This document shows, in pieces, positions 44,473 through 55,460 of a stretch of 64,000 nt of DNA (position 1 is its first letter; every line of letters begins with the position of its first letter). The translations under genes and the position numbers were made by a program. Origin of the DNA: Coniella vitis (lineage: Eukaryota > Ascomycota > Sordariomycetes > Diaporthales > Schizoparmaceae); the NCBI GenBank assembly GCA_011317545.1, contig WUJK01000005.1, positions 1,674,001-1,738,000 on the forward strand, in the 5' to 3' direction. Below the pieces are notes generated by a model that did not search any database, had not been told where the DNA came from, and saw only the letters and a list, made by a program, of their open reading frames with translations.

Positions 44473-46673
44473 TCTCCCCGAGTGGCAGAAGGGGCTGGCT
44501 GAGGTCTAGCAGGTACTCTCAGCGAGAGGAGGCATAGCCAGTACTATCTGTAGCAAACCTGCCGTTGAACGAGGGGTGGCAGTGCTGTTTTCCTTCAAGG
44601 AATGGTTTAAGAGCCGGGAAGAAATGGTTAAGAACAAGGTTCAAACGAGTGTGTGGAATATGAAGAATGAATGCAACCTCAAGGAAAACAGCCGTCGAAA
44701 GAACGAGAGGAGACGGGAAGAACCAAAAGACAAAAAGAGGCGAAAACGAAATGGAAACGAGTGTGGGAAGGGCTAGAAAGAAAGGATGGATCAACCAGGT
44801 CGAAGAAACAATGCGCACAACAGCCCCAAGCAAGAAAAGGGGGGGGGAGGGAGAAAATCCAGATGTTTAACCATAACACGACGAGGCCAAAACAATATCT
44901 GGAGAACAAGCAAACGCCGCTCTCGCATGGCAACAAGTAAGAACCCTGATTCCCCATGAAGAATCTGATGAAGTCCGGCCTGGCATCCACTTGTTCTCAG
45001 ACTGGAGGGAGGAGGTGGGCTGGCTAGCTTCCAGGTGTAAGTGATGAAGCAGCGTACATTACATCGGAGTTATGATGCTCCATGGTGGTTGACCTGCACG
45101 TTATCACTGTACTGTGGTATGCGGATGGCAGTATCTGCGATCCACCAGCTCTACAACCTTTTCCCTAGCTCATATCTGGTTTGTGATGTGCGCACGAGGC
45201 TCATGCGAGTGGCGTGGGTTCCATGTGGGGGTAACGCGAGCGAGAGGCTTGTATATAGCAGCGATTGTTTGAATCTGGATATTAAGGATGGCTCGTGCAA
45301 CCATCGCAAGGTCTGTCTTATCGTCAGGTCAGGCACACCCGCAGATATTGAGAACGGAAACATGAAAGACAGAATAGGAAGAGACTTTATGCGTTCATGG
45401 TGTGCTGCATGACATTATCTCTCTGTGGACCGGCCAGCTTATAAGATTCTCTCAAGACAGACAGTTTATGCCAAGTTACCACCAATACTTTTCTCAGCAC
45501 CAGACAGACTGTCTAAGAGTAAAGATCTGACTCAAGCCGCTGCTGGACTTTGTCTGACGGCGGCAAAACGATGCTTATTCCCAGCCAAGATATTCAAAGG
45601 ACTGCGGTGCGGTCAAAGCTCTCTATAGAGGAGGTCTGTGAGCAGTTTCATCTTTCTGAGGCCCCTACACAACGTGGATATCTTCAGAAGACGTACGTCC
45701 GTCCATTGTCATTTCTATCAACGTGTCTGCATTTCCTCCTCGCTTCACAGTCTCGACACCTATTTCTTTGCAAGGCCACGGTTCTCTCCACCACACATCC
45801 AGCCCTTTACAAGCCCAGCACCGTCCAGGCACCCAGAATGTGGTGGTCCAGATTCATGCGACTCCGACTACGTTGCCATATCGGGCTTGGGCCCATGTTT
45901 CAGACTTTCCATGGCGGCATGACGATCTATCTGTCTGGCCTTCCCATGGCTCTGTGGGAGCAAGGGGACCCGTCACTTTATGCACACAGGCCAGACCATT
46001 CATGGCCCTGCTGCTAGAGGGAGGCGCATTGTCCATCTTTTCAACCTTGCCAACATCCCGACTCCATCAGATCTGCCTTGGTCTGGCCCACAGCATCCCG
46101 TCGGTAGGTGGAACCGGTTTATGTTTCCTGTAAACCATCAAGCAAGCCGCCGGTGGCTCTTTACTGCTAGACTGCAAGATGTATATAAAGTAGAGTGCCC
46201 CTTTTTTTCTTCTTTGGAAATTGCTTGGCCTTTGATATTTACTTGCTCTCTCAAGGCCTGGTAGCCAGCCTTTCGGCAACGTTCGTACTCGAAGTTGATG
46301 AGAGCAACTCGCTAGCGAATTCATCAGAATATCCAAAACAGAAGTGATGTGCTTTTTTACAAATCTCTCTGGTCTACGTGTTGGGATATTCCTCACTCCC
46401 TAGTCGTCTCTGTCGCATGAAAGCCACCTCGCTGCAGTTGAGAAACCATAGAGTAACTGTGTGATATACTTTCAACATCAAATCCCTTGTTTCCAACCTT
46501 CAAGTCACATTTGACCGATGAGCGAGGAGATCTCGTAGACATATATTCACAGGTCGTTTAGCGCACCGATAAACAACTCAATTCTCCCCTGGAACAATCT
46601 GACTTTCCCCCCTCAGGTCCACGGGTCATCAACATCCCATATCCCCCATTTCCATCCATAACGGGCGGCATTT
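44473..46673. other. Intergenic 2.2 kb, no gene recognised
   Basis: This stretch holds the promoter of the DUF6536 gene and the 3' side of the NmrA-like gene. The longest ORF (45550-46017, 155 codons, plus strand) has no start context or recognisable domain. The 44,580-44,900 part is A- and G-rich. Confidence 0.5.
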
Positions 46674-47933
46674 CTACCGCCCCAAAGCCTTGGCTGCAAC
46701 CTCCTCCGCCGTCTCAGCGCGCACCCCCAACAACCGCGAATCTGACGCCTCCCACGACGGCGCCAGCACGCACCGCGCCCCGCCCTCTTCCAACATTTGC
46801 GCCACCATGAGCTCCGCGCGCCACGCGCCATCGCCCTCACGATACTTGCTCCGGCCCCGGTCCAGCAGCGTCTGTGCCGTCGAGTACTCCACGGTCCAGC
46901 AGCCCGGCGTCTGGCCATTCTTTTCCCCCCTGGCGGCGGCGGCGGCGGCGGCTTTTTCGAAAGCCCGCAATAGCTCCGTCTGGTTGGTCTTGAGGGACAC
47001 GACGTTGACGAAGCGGTTGGCCGTCTCGTCCGGGTGCTGGAGGACGCCTACGACGCTCTGGCCAATGCCCTCGAGGGTGGTGCCGGTGAAGTGCTCTGTG
47101 CCGTGGTCGTAGATTGTTGCTGTCGAGGTGGCGAGGTTGAAGCCCAGAATTGGGAACTTGTTGAGAGCCTGGGATTGAAGAGTGCCCCCGTAGGGTTATT
47201 TGATTTAGTTTTGAGGGCGTGTCACGTTTATTGGAATCAAAGCAAAGCAAAGCAAAGCAAAGCAAACGCGCAGAAGAAAAGAAAGCACATGGACCTCCTC
47301 GACTGCAAATACTCACCCAGTCAATAGGATTCCCACAACTGATGCCCGTCCACGTGAACCGAGCATTCTCCTCGCTCTTCTTCCTGGCATAGCCCCAGTG
47401 CGCCAGACGCACGTCGCGCGCATCGTCGAACTCGGGCAAGGAGCGGATGTCAGGACCCCACCCGAAATCGTTGACAATCACGCGTTGGACAGTCCCCGTG
47501 GCCTCGGCAGCGTCGATGATGGTGTCTTGCACGTTGCTATTGCTGTTATTGTTGTTGTTGTTCATGATGATGCTGCTGCTGCGTGCCGCTGCGGGGCTTA
47601 GAACAATCACCACGGCGTCGTGGCCGGTCAGTGCTGCTTGGAGGGCGTCCAGCGAGGAATAATCAACTCGCAGGACTCGCATGCCGGGCGGGAAGACGGA
47701 AGAGGAGGTGGTGCGGGTGATGATGGTCACGTTGAAGCCGGCTTTGTGGAGGGCTGCTGTGATGGGGGTGCCGAAATTGCCTGAAGCCTAGGTTTTGGGA
47801 TATTTAGTTAGTATTTATCATATTTCTGTGAGAGAAAGGAATGGTCGAGGGATATGCAACGTTGGTCGTGTTGTGATGGATGAGAAGAAGAGGGCATTAC
47901 CCCAAAGACAGCGACATGTTGGATAGGCGCCAT
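46674..47933 (-). CDS. NmrA-like / isoflavone-reductase-like NAD(P)-binding protein
   Basis: Three exons are proposed: 47901-47933, 47317-47787 and 46674-47168, giving 332 residues. Introns (113 and 148 bases) are phase 0 with GTAATG and GTGAGT donors. Exon 1 ends and exon 2 begins inside the dinucleotide-binding loop, restoring GASGNFG (residues 11-17), the GXXGXXG motif of atypical short-chain reductases. Further family features are FNVTIITR, the GHDAVVIVLSPAA strand, VIVNDFGWGPD and GISCGNPIDWALNKFP. An asparagine run (NNNNNN) sits near residue 87 and an alanine run near 245. NmrA-like proteins act as redox sensors or as reductases in secondary metabolism; which applies here cannot be told. 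It lies upstream of three other minus-strand genes with possible metabolic links. Confidence 0.83.
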
Positions 47934-48619
47934 TGTGGAAGGGCTGTCTATTACTTGGTTCGAAATTATATGTAAAAGACGAGAGTAGAGGATGAAGAAA
48001 ACGGGACCTGTTGAGAACGAGGTGTGAGAGGGATGAAGGAATTTGTGCTGCTCTTCTTGGGGTCGTTGAGGATCATGAGCAATATCAGCATCAAGGGCCG
48101 GGGCCCCGACTCTTGCTTTTTATATATAGTCGTCGAAGAACAGGGGAAAATGGTGCCTAGTGACAGCAATCTACTCAATCTGCTGTTGGAACTCTCGTCT
48201 AGGATCGTGGAGTTCCACCAGCGGCGGTGCGACTCCGCCGCCAGTTGGCGGAACTCCGCCAGCCACATTTGTTGATGGTGGAGAGGCAAGAGAGGAAATG
48301 CTGCTATCGAAAATTGTCAATCCGAAGTCATTTGAATTGCCATCTGAGGTATAATCATAGTATACTTGCGTCAAATTTACATTTTAACGAGATGGTCGCT
48401 TCAGCTGCACTCGGGCCCATTTATCACGGCCTTGTTACTCAAGCACGAACGATTATACTCTACTTAACGAATGTCCATGACAGAGACTGGCAGCCCAGTC
48501 TTGTCCCTCAGAATGTCCTTGTTACGTCCATTTGCTATTGAAGCCAATGTATACATATACAGTCTTGCTGTGCACCTGTCGGTTACCATACCAGCCTCGA
48601 CGCACCGCTATCAAGCCGC
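47934..48619. promoter_or_regulatory. Upstream region of the NmrA-like gene with CGG/CCG dyads
   Basis: Around 48217-48262 lie overlapping inverted repeats: GCGGCGG with CCGCCGC, and GGCGGA with TCCGCC, forming CGG-N7-CCG and everted CCG/CGG spacings. Zn2Cys6 factors bind CGG half-sites in such arrangements, so regulation of the NmrA-like gene is possible. No gene is seen. Confidence 0.45.
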
Positions 48620-49303
48620 CTATTTCACCAAGGCAATCAAGAAGCCATCCAGTCTCTCAGCAGGCGTGTCCCTGTGCGACCAGGCCGTCTGCACCACTGT
48701 CGCAGTGACCCTCTCGTCCTGTCCGACCTTGGCAGGCAACGAGACCTCGTGCAGATTCTTGCCCTCACCCAGCTGCTCGTCCATGTTCCGAATCACATTA
48801 TCGACATAGACAATGCCGCCCTTGCGCGTCAACTTGACAGCCAGGTCAAAGAACTGCCACTGCTCCCCCCACGACGCATCAATGAACGCAAAGTCAAACA
48901 CACGGCCCTCGGCCACCAGGCGGGGGAGCACCTCGAGCGCGTCGCCCAGCACGACCTCGACGCTGCCCTGCGCGAGGTCGCGGGTGTTGGCGTGCGCCAC
49001 GTCGCGGTGCGCGGGGTCGAGTTCGATGCTCGTGACGTGGGCGCCCGCCTGCTCGGCGAAGAAGAGCGCGCTGTAGCCGCCGAGGGTGCCCACCTCGAGG
49101 ACGTGCTGGGCGCCAATGAGCTGCGCCTGGAGGGCGAGGAACTGGCCGATGGGCTCGGAGATGGTGATGGCCGGGAGGCCGTTGGCGGCGCTGTTGCGCA
49201 GCGCGTCGGCGCGCTTTGGGCTGTGTCCTAGGAGGCTCTGCTTGATGACCGCATCGATGGGGTGCGTGCCGTGTTCCCATGAGCGGGTCGGTGCTGAAGA
49301 CAT
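48620..49303 (-). CDS. SAM-dependent O-methyltransferase, cation-dependent (family 3, COMT-like)
   Basis: This is a single-exon gene for 227 residues, the usual length of the small cation-dependent O-methyltransferases (caffeoyl-CoA/catechol type). The SAM-binding motif I is VLEVGTLGGYSALFFAE (about 68-84), followed by the acidic loop SIELDP. The metal-binding positions are seen in FDFAFIDASWGEQW (aspartate) and in GGIVYVDNVI (Asp-Asn). The C-terminal strand SHRDTPAERLDGFLIALVK closes the fold. The methyl acceptor is unknown, typically a phenolic with adjacent hydroxyls. It shares orientation with the SnoaL-like hydrolase and intradiol dioxygenase 1.6-5 kb away, which also concern vicinal diols. 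Start at 49303 has context GTC ATG-TCT and no upstream in-frame start. Confidence 0.88.
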   Translation of the reverse strand: MSSAPTRSWEHGTHPIDAVIKQSLLGHSPKRADALRNSAANGLPAITISEPIGQFLALQAQLIGAQHVLEVGTLGGYSALFFAEQAGAHVTSIELDPAHRDVAHANTRDLAQGSVEVVLGDALEVLPRLVAEGRVFDFAFIDASWGEQWQFFDLAVKLTRKGGIVYVDNVIRNMDEQLGEGKNLHEVSLPAKVGQDERVTATVVQTAWSHRDTPAERLDGFLIALVK

Positions 49304-50943
49304 GGCGAGGACGGTGGTTTGAACGTGACTGATTTGGAAAAGGATACTAAGCGGGGCGAGAATGGTTCGGCTGAGACTGGAGTATGAGACGTTTGACTCT
49401 CCAGATGCAGTTTTGCAAAATGTGATGCAGAGGTTTCAATGCTTTTTGGGGTGCTGCTTGAGAGGGAGAGGAGCCTTCGACAGCAGAGACACGGAGGGAT
49501 TTGACAGCCTTTATATAGTCTTTCCATGTCTTCTACTCAGTTGGTGAAATCCAGACAGAAGGTCTGAAGGCTGAACTGCGAAGTACGTATCTGCAAACAC
49601 AAGGGACGTATTCGGCCCCCTTCGTGACAGCATGAGGTTAGGACGGGAGGGTCGCAGCCTCTCCTCGGTGTGAGTAGCCACAGTCTGGGAAGGATGTACA
49701 GTCGCTTTCACATCACATCATGCATGCTCAACATCCTGTATTGAGCACGTTGCGTCAAGGAATCCGAAGACGCCAGCCAGAGTGGTGGATGGCATGCTTC
49801 TCCAAGCCGGTAGCTGGTTTGTGTGAATTGTGAGCTTGCCCATGAGTGAGATGAAGCACGCTGGCGTACCGTCTCTGAGACCTCAAATATCTCCACAGCC
49901 ACTCTTTTGACCGAGGGGACTCTGTGCAACGGGTACGTCAGTCCCTGGCAGATGAGGCACGCTGACCTGGAAAGGGCCACGGTGAGAGGCGCTCATATTC
50001 CGCCCCGAGCGGAGCAACGGCGCAACCCGGAGGTACTCTGCATCACTAGTTTGATCTGATAACAAAAACCCTGCTCCAGCTCATGCACGAGCTCCTTCCC
50101 CAGACTTCCGAGCGGGTGTGACTCACCAGTGTCTGTGCTTTGATAGGTTCTGTGAGAACGAAATCCTTCGGTATGACGCCCGCTTCGGCGCTGGCAGCCG
50201 AATATCTCGACGCCAGCTCGGATTGTCTTGTTGGCTGCGGAGCCTCGATGGCCATCAGGCAGCAGACTGCAGTGTGGACATGTACAGCCAAGACACGCGA
50301 GTAGAGCAGTCCGGATCCCACGCCTTGCGGTTGCCAACGGCCAAGCTGATTACGTGCGTTGAAGGTATGCCTGTGGGCTGCTTGTAACATGGCTCATGGG
50401 CCGCTCTTCTGTGCTGGGTTTCCGGGTGCCAGCTGTGTCTTTTACCGAAAGGATTATCTAGAACTATTCTGAGTCAAGCTTGGAGCATAACCAGTCAGTC
50501 CTTTTGTCAAGTGGGTGTGGAGATGCAATCTTGTTATCAGATGATCAGATAACTCTCCTTGAGAACAGAAAAAGCAGTACATTAGCAAGGTATTTTGGTC
50601 ATTAGACGGATTTATAATGCCCGTGACGATGTCCCTGCTTTCGTGTCCACGGGCTGGTCAAAATGAAACATGGAGGACTTGATGGAAAGAGTGAGCGATA
50701 TCAAGGAGGAGGGAGTGTAAGAGACCACTGTCAAGACATTCCTCAAGAATGATGTGTGATCAAGCCTTCATAACCTGCCAAAACAAAACATCCTTCAGTT
50801 GATGGTGCACACGGACGTCCTTGATTTGAGACTTGACCGCAGTCAGAAACTGCAGGATATCCCGAGGGTACTGAGTAGGGCTGCCAAACACAACTCGCAG
50901 AAATCCTACTGCTCTTTCTCTTTGTATTCTTATAGAAAGAAAA
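49304..50943. other. Intergenic 1.6 kb; possible gene remnant
   Basis: No gene is firmly recognised. A minus-strand reading segment around 50140-50260 (MAIEAPQPTRQSELASRYSA, then KDFVLTEPIKAQTL followed by GTGAGT) looks protein-like but could not be extended into a family. It may be a small gene, a broken one, or chance. The rest includes the leader of the O-methyltransferase gene. Confidence 0.35.
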
Positions 50944-52764
50944 TCAAACCTCTCGAACTTCATATCCAAACATCGTATTCGAAGGCTCAGAGTTCCTGTC
51001 CCTCATCTTCTGAGCCGTCTCCACGCCGGCCACCGGTAAGCGGTACTCTACCCTCTTACCTGCTGTACTTGTGTTCTGGAGCCCATCTGGCAGGGGGTAC
51101 GGAAAGGGCAAATACTCCGGAAGGAGCCCAATCTGACGCAGCACGCTGCTCTGATCCCAGGCGATGTGTTCGTGGTACAGTCGGTCGCCGCGGAAGTTCA
51201 CCACGGCGGTAAAGGGAACCTCAACCCGTTTGTTTGTAGGGGGTACGCCGGGAAGACTATGTATGATTCACAACGGCCATGCGTATTAGCAACCCATTCG
51301 ATGGCTAGGTAGGTCCTTGGGGGGATGAATCATGGTTCTATGCTTGGAGAAAGGAGGATGGTGCACGCATGGGTGATGGGTTTCTTTCTTTCTTCTTTCT
51401 CTTTCTCTTTCTCTTTCTTTTTTTTTTCTTCTTTTTCTTTCTTTCACAGAACTGGTGAAGCTCAGACTTACATCCAGTCAATGACTGCATCGTGGGTGAA
51501 CTTGAAGATAAACTCATCCACAACCCGGTCGATACCCGTCGTGCGGCTGATGAGCTCAAGCTCACTATCAGCAGAGTTCTGAAAAATGAAACTGTGCTGA
51601 TAGAAATGAGAGAGGTTGGTGCGGCCGACGCCTCCCGTCATCTGCCCAACACGTCAACCAAAGATATTCATGCGTCTCTTACTATTCCGTGTCTCTACCA
51701 CTCACCGTCGGCACATGGTTGACATATGGCTCTTGGACCATGGTACTCTGCCATGCAATCAGCCAGTCAGTCAGTCAGCCAGCCAGCCAGCCATGCATTC
51801 AGTAACTGCTCTGCTGCTTCACACAATAAACTTCTGTCCTAGGGAGATTCAACGACGAGTCACATGACATTACCATGGTATGCTCCATGCTCCGATCCGC
51901 AAACTCATAGAACGTGTGCTCCTCCCAGATCGCTTCAAGGTCGAACAAGGGCCCGCCCATTTTGTCCTTGAACAAGGTCAGGTTGCGAGTATGCGACACG
52001 TTTTCCGTGTTGTAGTGGAACAGTCTGTGGAACGGCGTGGCGAACTTGTGCGAGGCTGTACCGGGGTAGTAGTACTCTTTGACGTTTGACTGGCTGTAGG
52101 GTGATGATGATGATGATACTGAGGCTGGCGGCGGTGGTGGTGCTTCTTTCTTGCCTGCGTAGTGATGGATGACAGGTATTGCTACGCTGGCCAGGGATTC
52201 GTGGGGCGAGGGTGTTTCTGAGGGAGCTGGTGCATACACGGCTGCCGCGACAATAGACGGATGTTTGGCGAGGCAGGGCGCCACTGTGTTCCAAAGGTCT
52301 GGCTCGTAGGCTGTGATTTTTTGGTGTTTTTAGAGAATGAATAAGTTCTCTGATTCCGTGTCACAAAATTGACAGAACGCCCTGTCACACTGCTGAGCCA
52401 AAAATGTAAAAAAAAAAAAATGTCACTCACAAATCAGCCCGATTCTATCCTTGGGCTCACATTCAGCACACCCCGCGAACGCCTCAATCGCAAGGTTGAT
52501 TGTCTCTTCTATATCGGGTTTCGCGGTACTCAACGCCTTGCCTTGTATTGTCACCACTGTGTACCCTTCTTCTGCCCATTTCAACGGCAGGCCTGGCACG
52601 CCGTCGACGATGGCGAGAGCGTCGTCAAAGTCCGACGCCAGCACAATCATGCCGGGGCCAACACCACGGCGACTCAGCGGCCGGAGGAGGGAGACGCCCG
52701 GCTGAAGCTCGCTGAGCTGTGGGCTGGGCAGCGGAGGAGGCGGTTTGGTGATGTCGTTGTACAT
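50944..52764 (-). CDS. Dienelactone-hydrolase-like and SnoaL-like fusion protein
   Basis: Five exons are proposed: 52431-52764, 51874-52310, 51706-51747, 51472-51641 and 50944-51256, giving 431 residues with every phase matching. The N-terminal about 200 residues follow a dienelactone-hydrolase-like fold (GMIVLASDFDDALAIVDG, TINLAIEAFAGCAE, SIVAAAVYAP, ASVAIPVIHHYAGKKE), and the rest is an NTF2/SnoaL-like domain (VNHVPTMTGGVGRTNLSHFY, TGIDRVVDEFIFKFTHDAVI, VEVPFTAVVNFRGDRLYHEH, NTMFGYEVREV). Where active dienelactone hydrolases have a nucleophile elbow with a Cys, this protein reads DRIGLISYEPDLW, without Cys or a Gly-X-Cys/Ser-X-Gly elbow, so the hydrolase half may be inactive. It lies 636 bases downstream of the intradiol dioxygenase on the same strand. 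It is often annotated as carboxymethylenebutenolidase in fungi. Confidence 0.8.
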
Positions 52765-53399
52765 GGCCGGTGGAAATTAGCTACGAAGTGGGTTGGTGCT
52801 CTTGAAGTCGAGAGAGGAAGGGAGCGAGAGGGGCCGTGAACTCTCCGTAGCAGTTCGCTCTCGACAGTTTGTTTCAAGATGTCTAATATATGCTCAAATA
52901 CCGAAAAAGATGGTTGGTTACTGGACATGACGCATTGTCGATGTTGCTGCTGCGCTTATCTTGGCTGCGGAGACTGGCAGTTCTCACTCAGCCCCACGTA
53001 TCCGCAGTACTGAAATAGGTTAGCGCATGTTGTCCCCTAAGCAGCTAATAAGAGAACCCTGAAAATGTCCCTGAGGTGAAGAAAAGAAACGCAAAAAGAG
53101 AAAGAGGGAAAAAAAGTCCTGGAGCCAGTTTGAGAGGATCAGCAGATACTTGTGTGTGAACCTTGAATTCAGTTAAATATTTCAGCATGTTCTTTCTGAG
53201 ATGGCTGGGCGATTGTTCTCAGTTGATATTGACCTACAGATCAAGGATATGTTTACTCATGGGTATCAACTGGATCAACCCGGCCGCACATCGCATTTTC
53301 TGAATTACACAGCCCGGAACAAGCAATCATAAGACGTGGGGCTTTCGGGAATTCGAAGGATAAAAGAATACCAAGGCATATATAATTAATCTCCCAGCC
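52765..53399. promoter_or_regulatory. Intergenic between dioxygenase and SnoaL-like gene
   Basis: The 635 bases hold the dioxygenase 3' region and the promoter of the fusion gene. A G/A-rich tract occurs near 53087-53117. No gene is seen. Confidence 0.55.
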
Positions 53400-54478
53400 T
53401 CAAGGCATTGCAGCCGCCAATCGGATGTTGTACTCTAATTCCAAAGTAGCCTTGGGGTTGCCCGAGATGGGCTTGAAGTCGACGACAAGATCATCCTTGA
53501 CAGCAAACACCGAGTCATTCTCGAGATACTGCGTCTTTCTATCAAAGATTTGAGTAATCAGAGGCGAGTATTTGTCGTTGCCAGCCTTGTGAAGGTTCGG
53601 GTCAGCCTTGATGTCTTGTGCGCGAAACGGCCCAACATCCAGCGGGATTGGGTAGGCTTTGCTTGGACTTACCATGATGTGGATGTGAGCTGGCCGGTAT
53701 GGGTGACGGTCCAGAAGTTGCAGCAGCTTGCCCGCAGGGCCTGTTTCCAAGCGTCAGCGCTCACTCCCACGGTGCTCACACAGGGCGCACTTGTGTGCAA
53801 TAACTATCAAGGGAACTCACCGTCAAAGGGGACGGGGTAGGGCACCGGCCGGATGCAGTACAGGCCGTAGTAGCCATTCTCGTCGGTCGTGAACTTGCCA
53901 CGCAGGTTGAACTCGGTCTGCTCGGGGTCCTGCTGCTCATACAGGCCGTTGGTCGAGCACTGCCAGACGTCGACCGTCACGCCCGCAATGGGCTTGCCCG
54001 TGGCCACATCCGAGACCACGCCGTGCATGTACGTGACCTCTGCGTCGGGCGGCAGGTTCTTGATGATGCTCGCGTCCGTCTCCGTGGGCGGCGTGTCCTT
54101 GCGGAAGAAGGGCCCCAGGATGGCCGACTTGGTGGTCTCGTAGTCGGCGCCGACGAGCAGCTTGTTTGTGATTTCGTCGACGAGCGACTCGAGGCCAATG
54201 ACATCGCACAGCAGCTGCGTCTCGTTGCGCCGGTCGTTGGACATTTGCCCGGCCCAGTTGAGCATTTCCACCCCTTGCATCCACTCGGCGACGGTGATGT
54301 CGTTTTCGCGCGCAAAGTCGTGCACGTGGCGGATCAGCGAGCCCATGACCTGGCGCATGCGAGGGCTCGCCTTGGGGCCCGTGGCTGCTATCACGCTGTC
54401 GGTGAAGGTTGGGTCATACTGGGGCTTGTAGGCCGTGGCGCCGGCGCCGTTGGCGGTTGTGGATGGTGCAGACGACAT
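53400..54478 (-). CDS. Intradiol ring-cleavage dioxygenase (catechol/hydroxyquinol 1,2-dioxygenase type)
   Basis: Three exons are proposed: 53821-54478, 53673-53740 and 53400-53585, giving 303 residues. Intron 2 (53586-53672) is a multiple of three but has GTAAGT, a GGCTGACC branch site and removes a poorly fitting insert, joining HIHIM to AGNDKYSPLITQ. The four iron ligands expected for non-heme Fe(III) intradiol enzymes are present: Y180 (TNGLYEQ), Y214 (RPVPYPVP), H238 and H240 (RPAHIHI). The N-terminal helical domain (MRQVMGSLIRHVHDFARENDI) supports the catechol/hydroxyquinol class rather than protocatechuate 3,4-dioxygenase. It oxygenates a vicinal diphenol between the hydroxyls to a muconate or maleylacetate. 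The start at 54478 (MSSAPST) was preferred to an in-frame ATG at 54610, as the intervening residues look like leader. Confidence 0.9.
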
Positions 54479-55460
54479 GGATGGTGGGCGAGGGTGTGAG
54501 GAGATGGAGATGGAGATGGAGCTACGGATCTTTTCCAACGAGCAACAGCAGGAGTAGAGGAGGCAAGTGTGTGAGGGTGGTGTCGTTGTCAAGAGATCCA
54601 ATGTGAACACAGCTTAGACGGGACGAACGGAAGAGGGGACGAGGAGCAAATATATGATGTTGGTTTCCAAGCAGGGCCTGTTGACCATGGATTGGACACA
54701 TCAGACGGCATCAGAGAAATTCCGAAAAGGCACAGCCAACACATTGAATGTTGGATGTACCTCTCAGGCCATTTCGGAACTCCGCCTTGGGAACGTTGAC
54801 TGAAATGGAGAAGACGCCATTGGCTACCAGAGGCTTGGTGCGCTTGCGGTGCGCTGCGCTGCGCTGCGTCCCCTTATTCCCCATCGCCTCGCCTTGCCCT
54901 GTTTGCATCCTTCATCACCTCGCGGGCTTTCTTTTCGCTCGTACGATTTTGGTAGCGGGCCTGGGGAATGGAAACCGCCCCCACGCGAGCTTCCCCGGGT
55001 TTTACAACTCCTCCTCAGCTGCTGCGCTATAGCATAGTACTATGTATATCCGCTGGCTTCGAGAATCCACCAGGGGATATGCTATGGCTTGCTTGAATCG
55101 TGGCACCCTATCGTCGTGCTTGTTGCGCGGAATGGGGAGCACTAACTAGCCAGTGTTTTAACGTGCAAAAGAAGCAAGACGAAGCAAGCGCTACGCCGGT
55201 TAAGAACCCGGAAGCCAGCAAAGCCCATCGGATCTCCACCCTGGATTCATCCCGCGCCTTTGCCAGCTGGGCTGCTAGGCTGCTGGGCTCCGGGGTGGAG
55301 TAAAAGGTTTCAACCCATCATAATAGCTTCACGGAATTAGGGAAGTACGGATCACAGCAAGTCGAAATCGATTAAGGAGAAGTGGGAAAGGCAGAGCATG
55401 GACTGGTTGGAATGTACCAATATAACCATAAAATATTACCTTACTCCAACAACAACACAT
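54479..55460. promoter_or_regulatory. Upstream region of the dioxygenase, with 9-mer motif
   Basis: No gene is recognised. A TGCGCTGCGCTGCGCTGCG-type repeat lies at about 54850-54868, and a TACTATGTA copy at 55038-55046, roughly 560 bases before the dioxygenase start and 415 bases before the tRNA. Confidence 0.45.

Noticed and set aside
45550..46017. 155-codon plus-strand ORF
   Set aside because: No start context and no recognisable domain; it resembles random reading of intergenic DNA.
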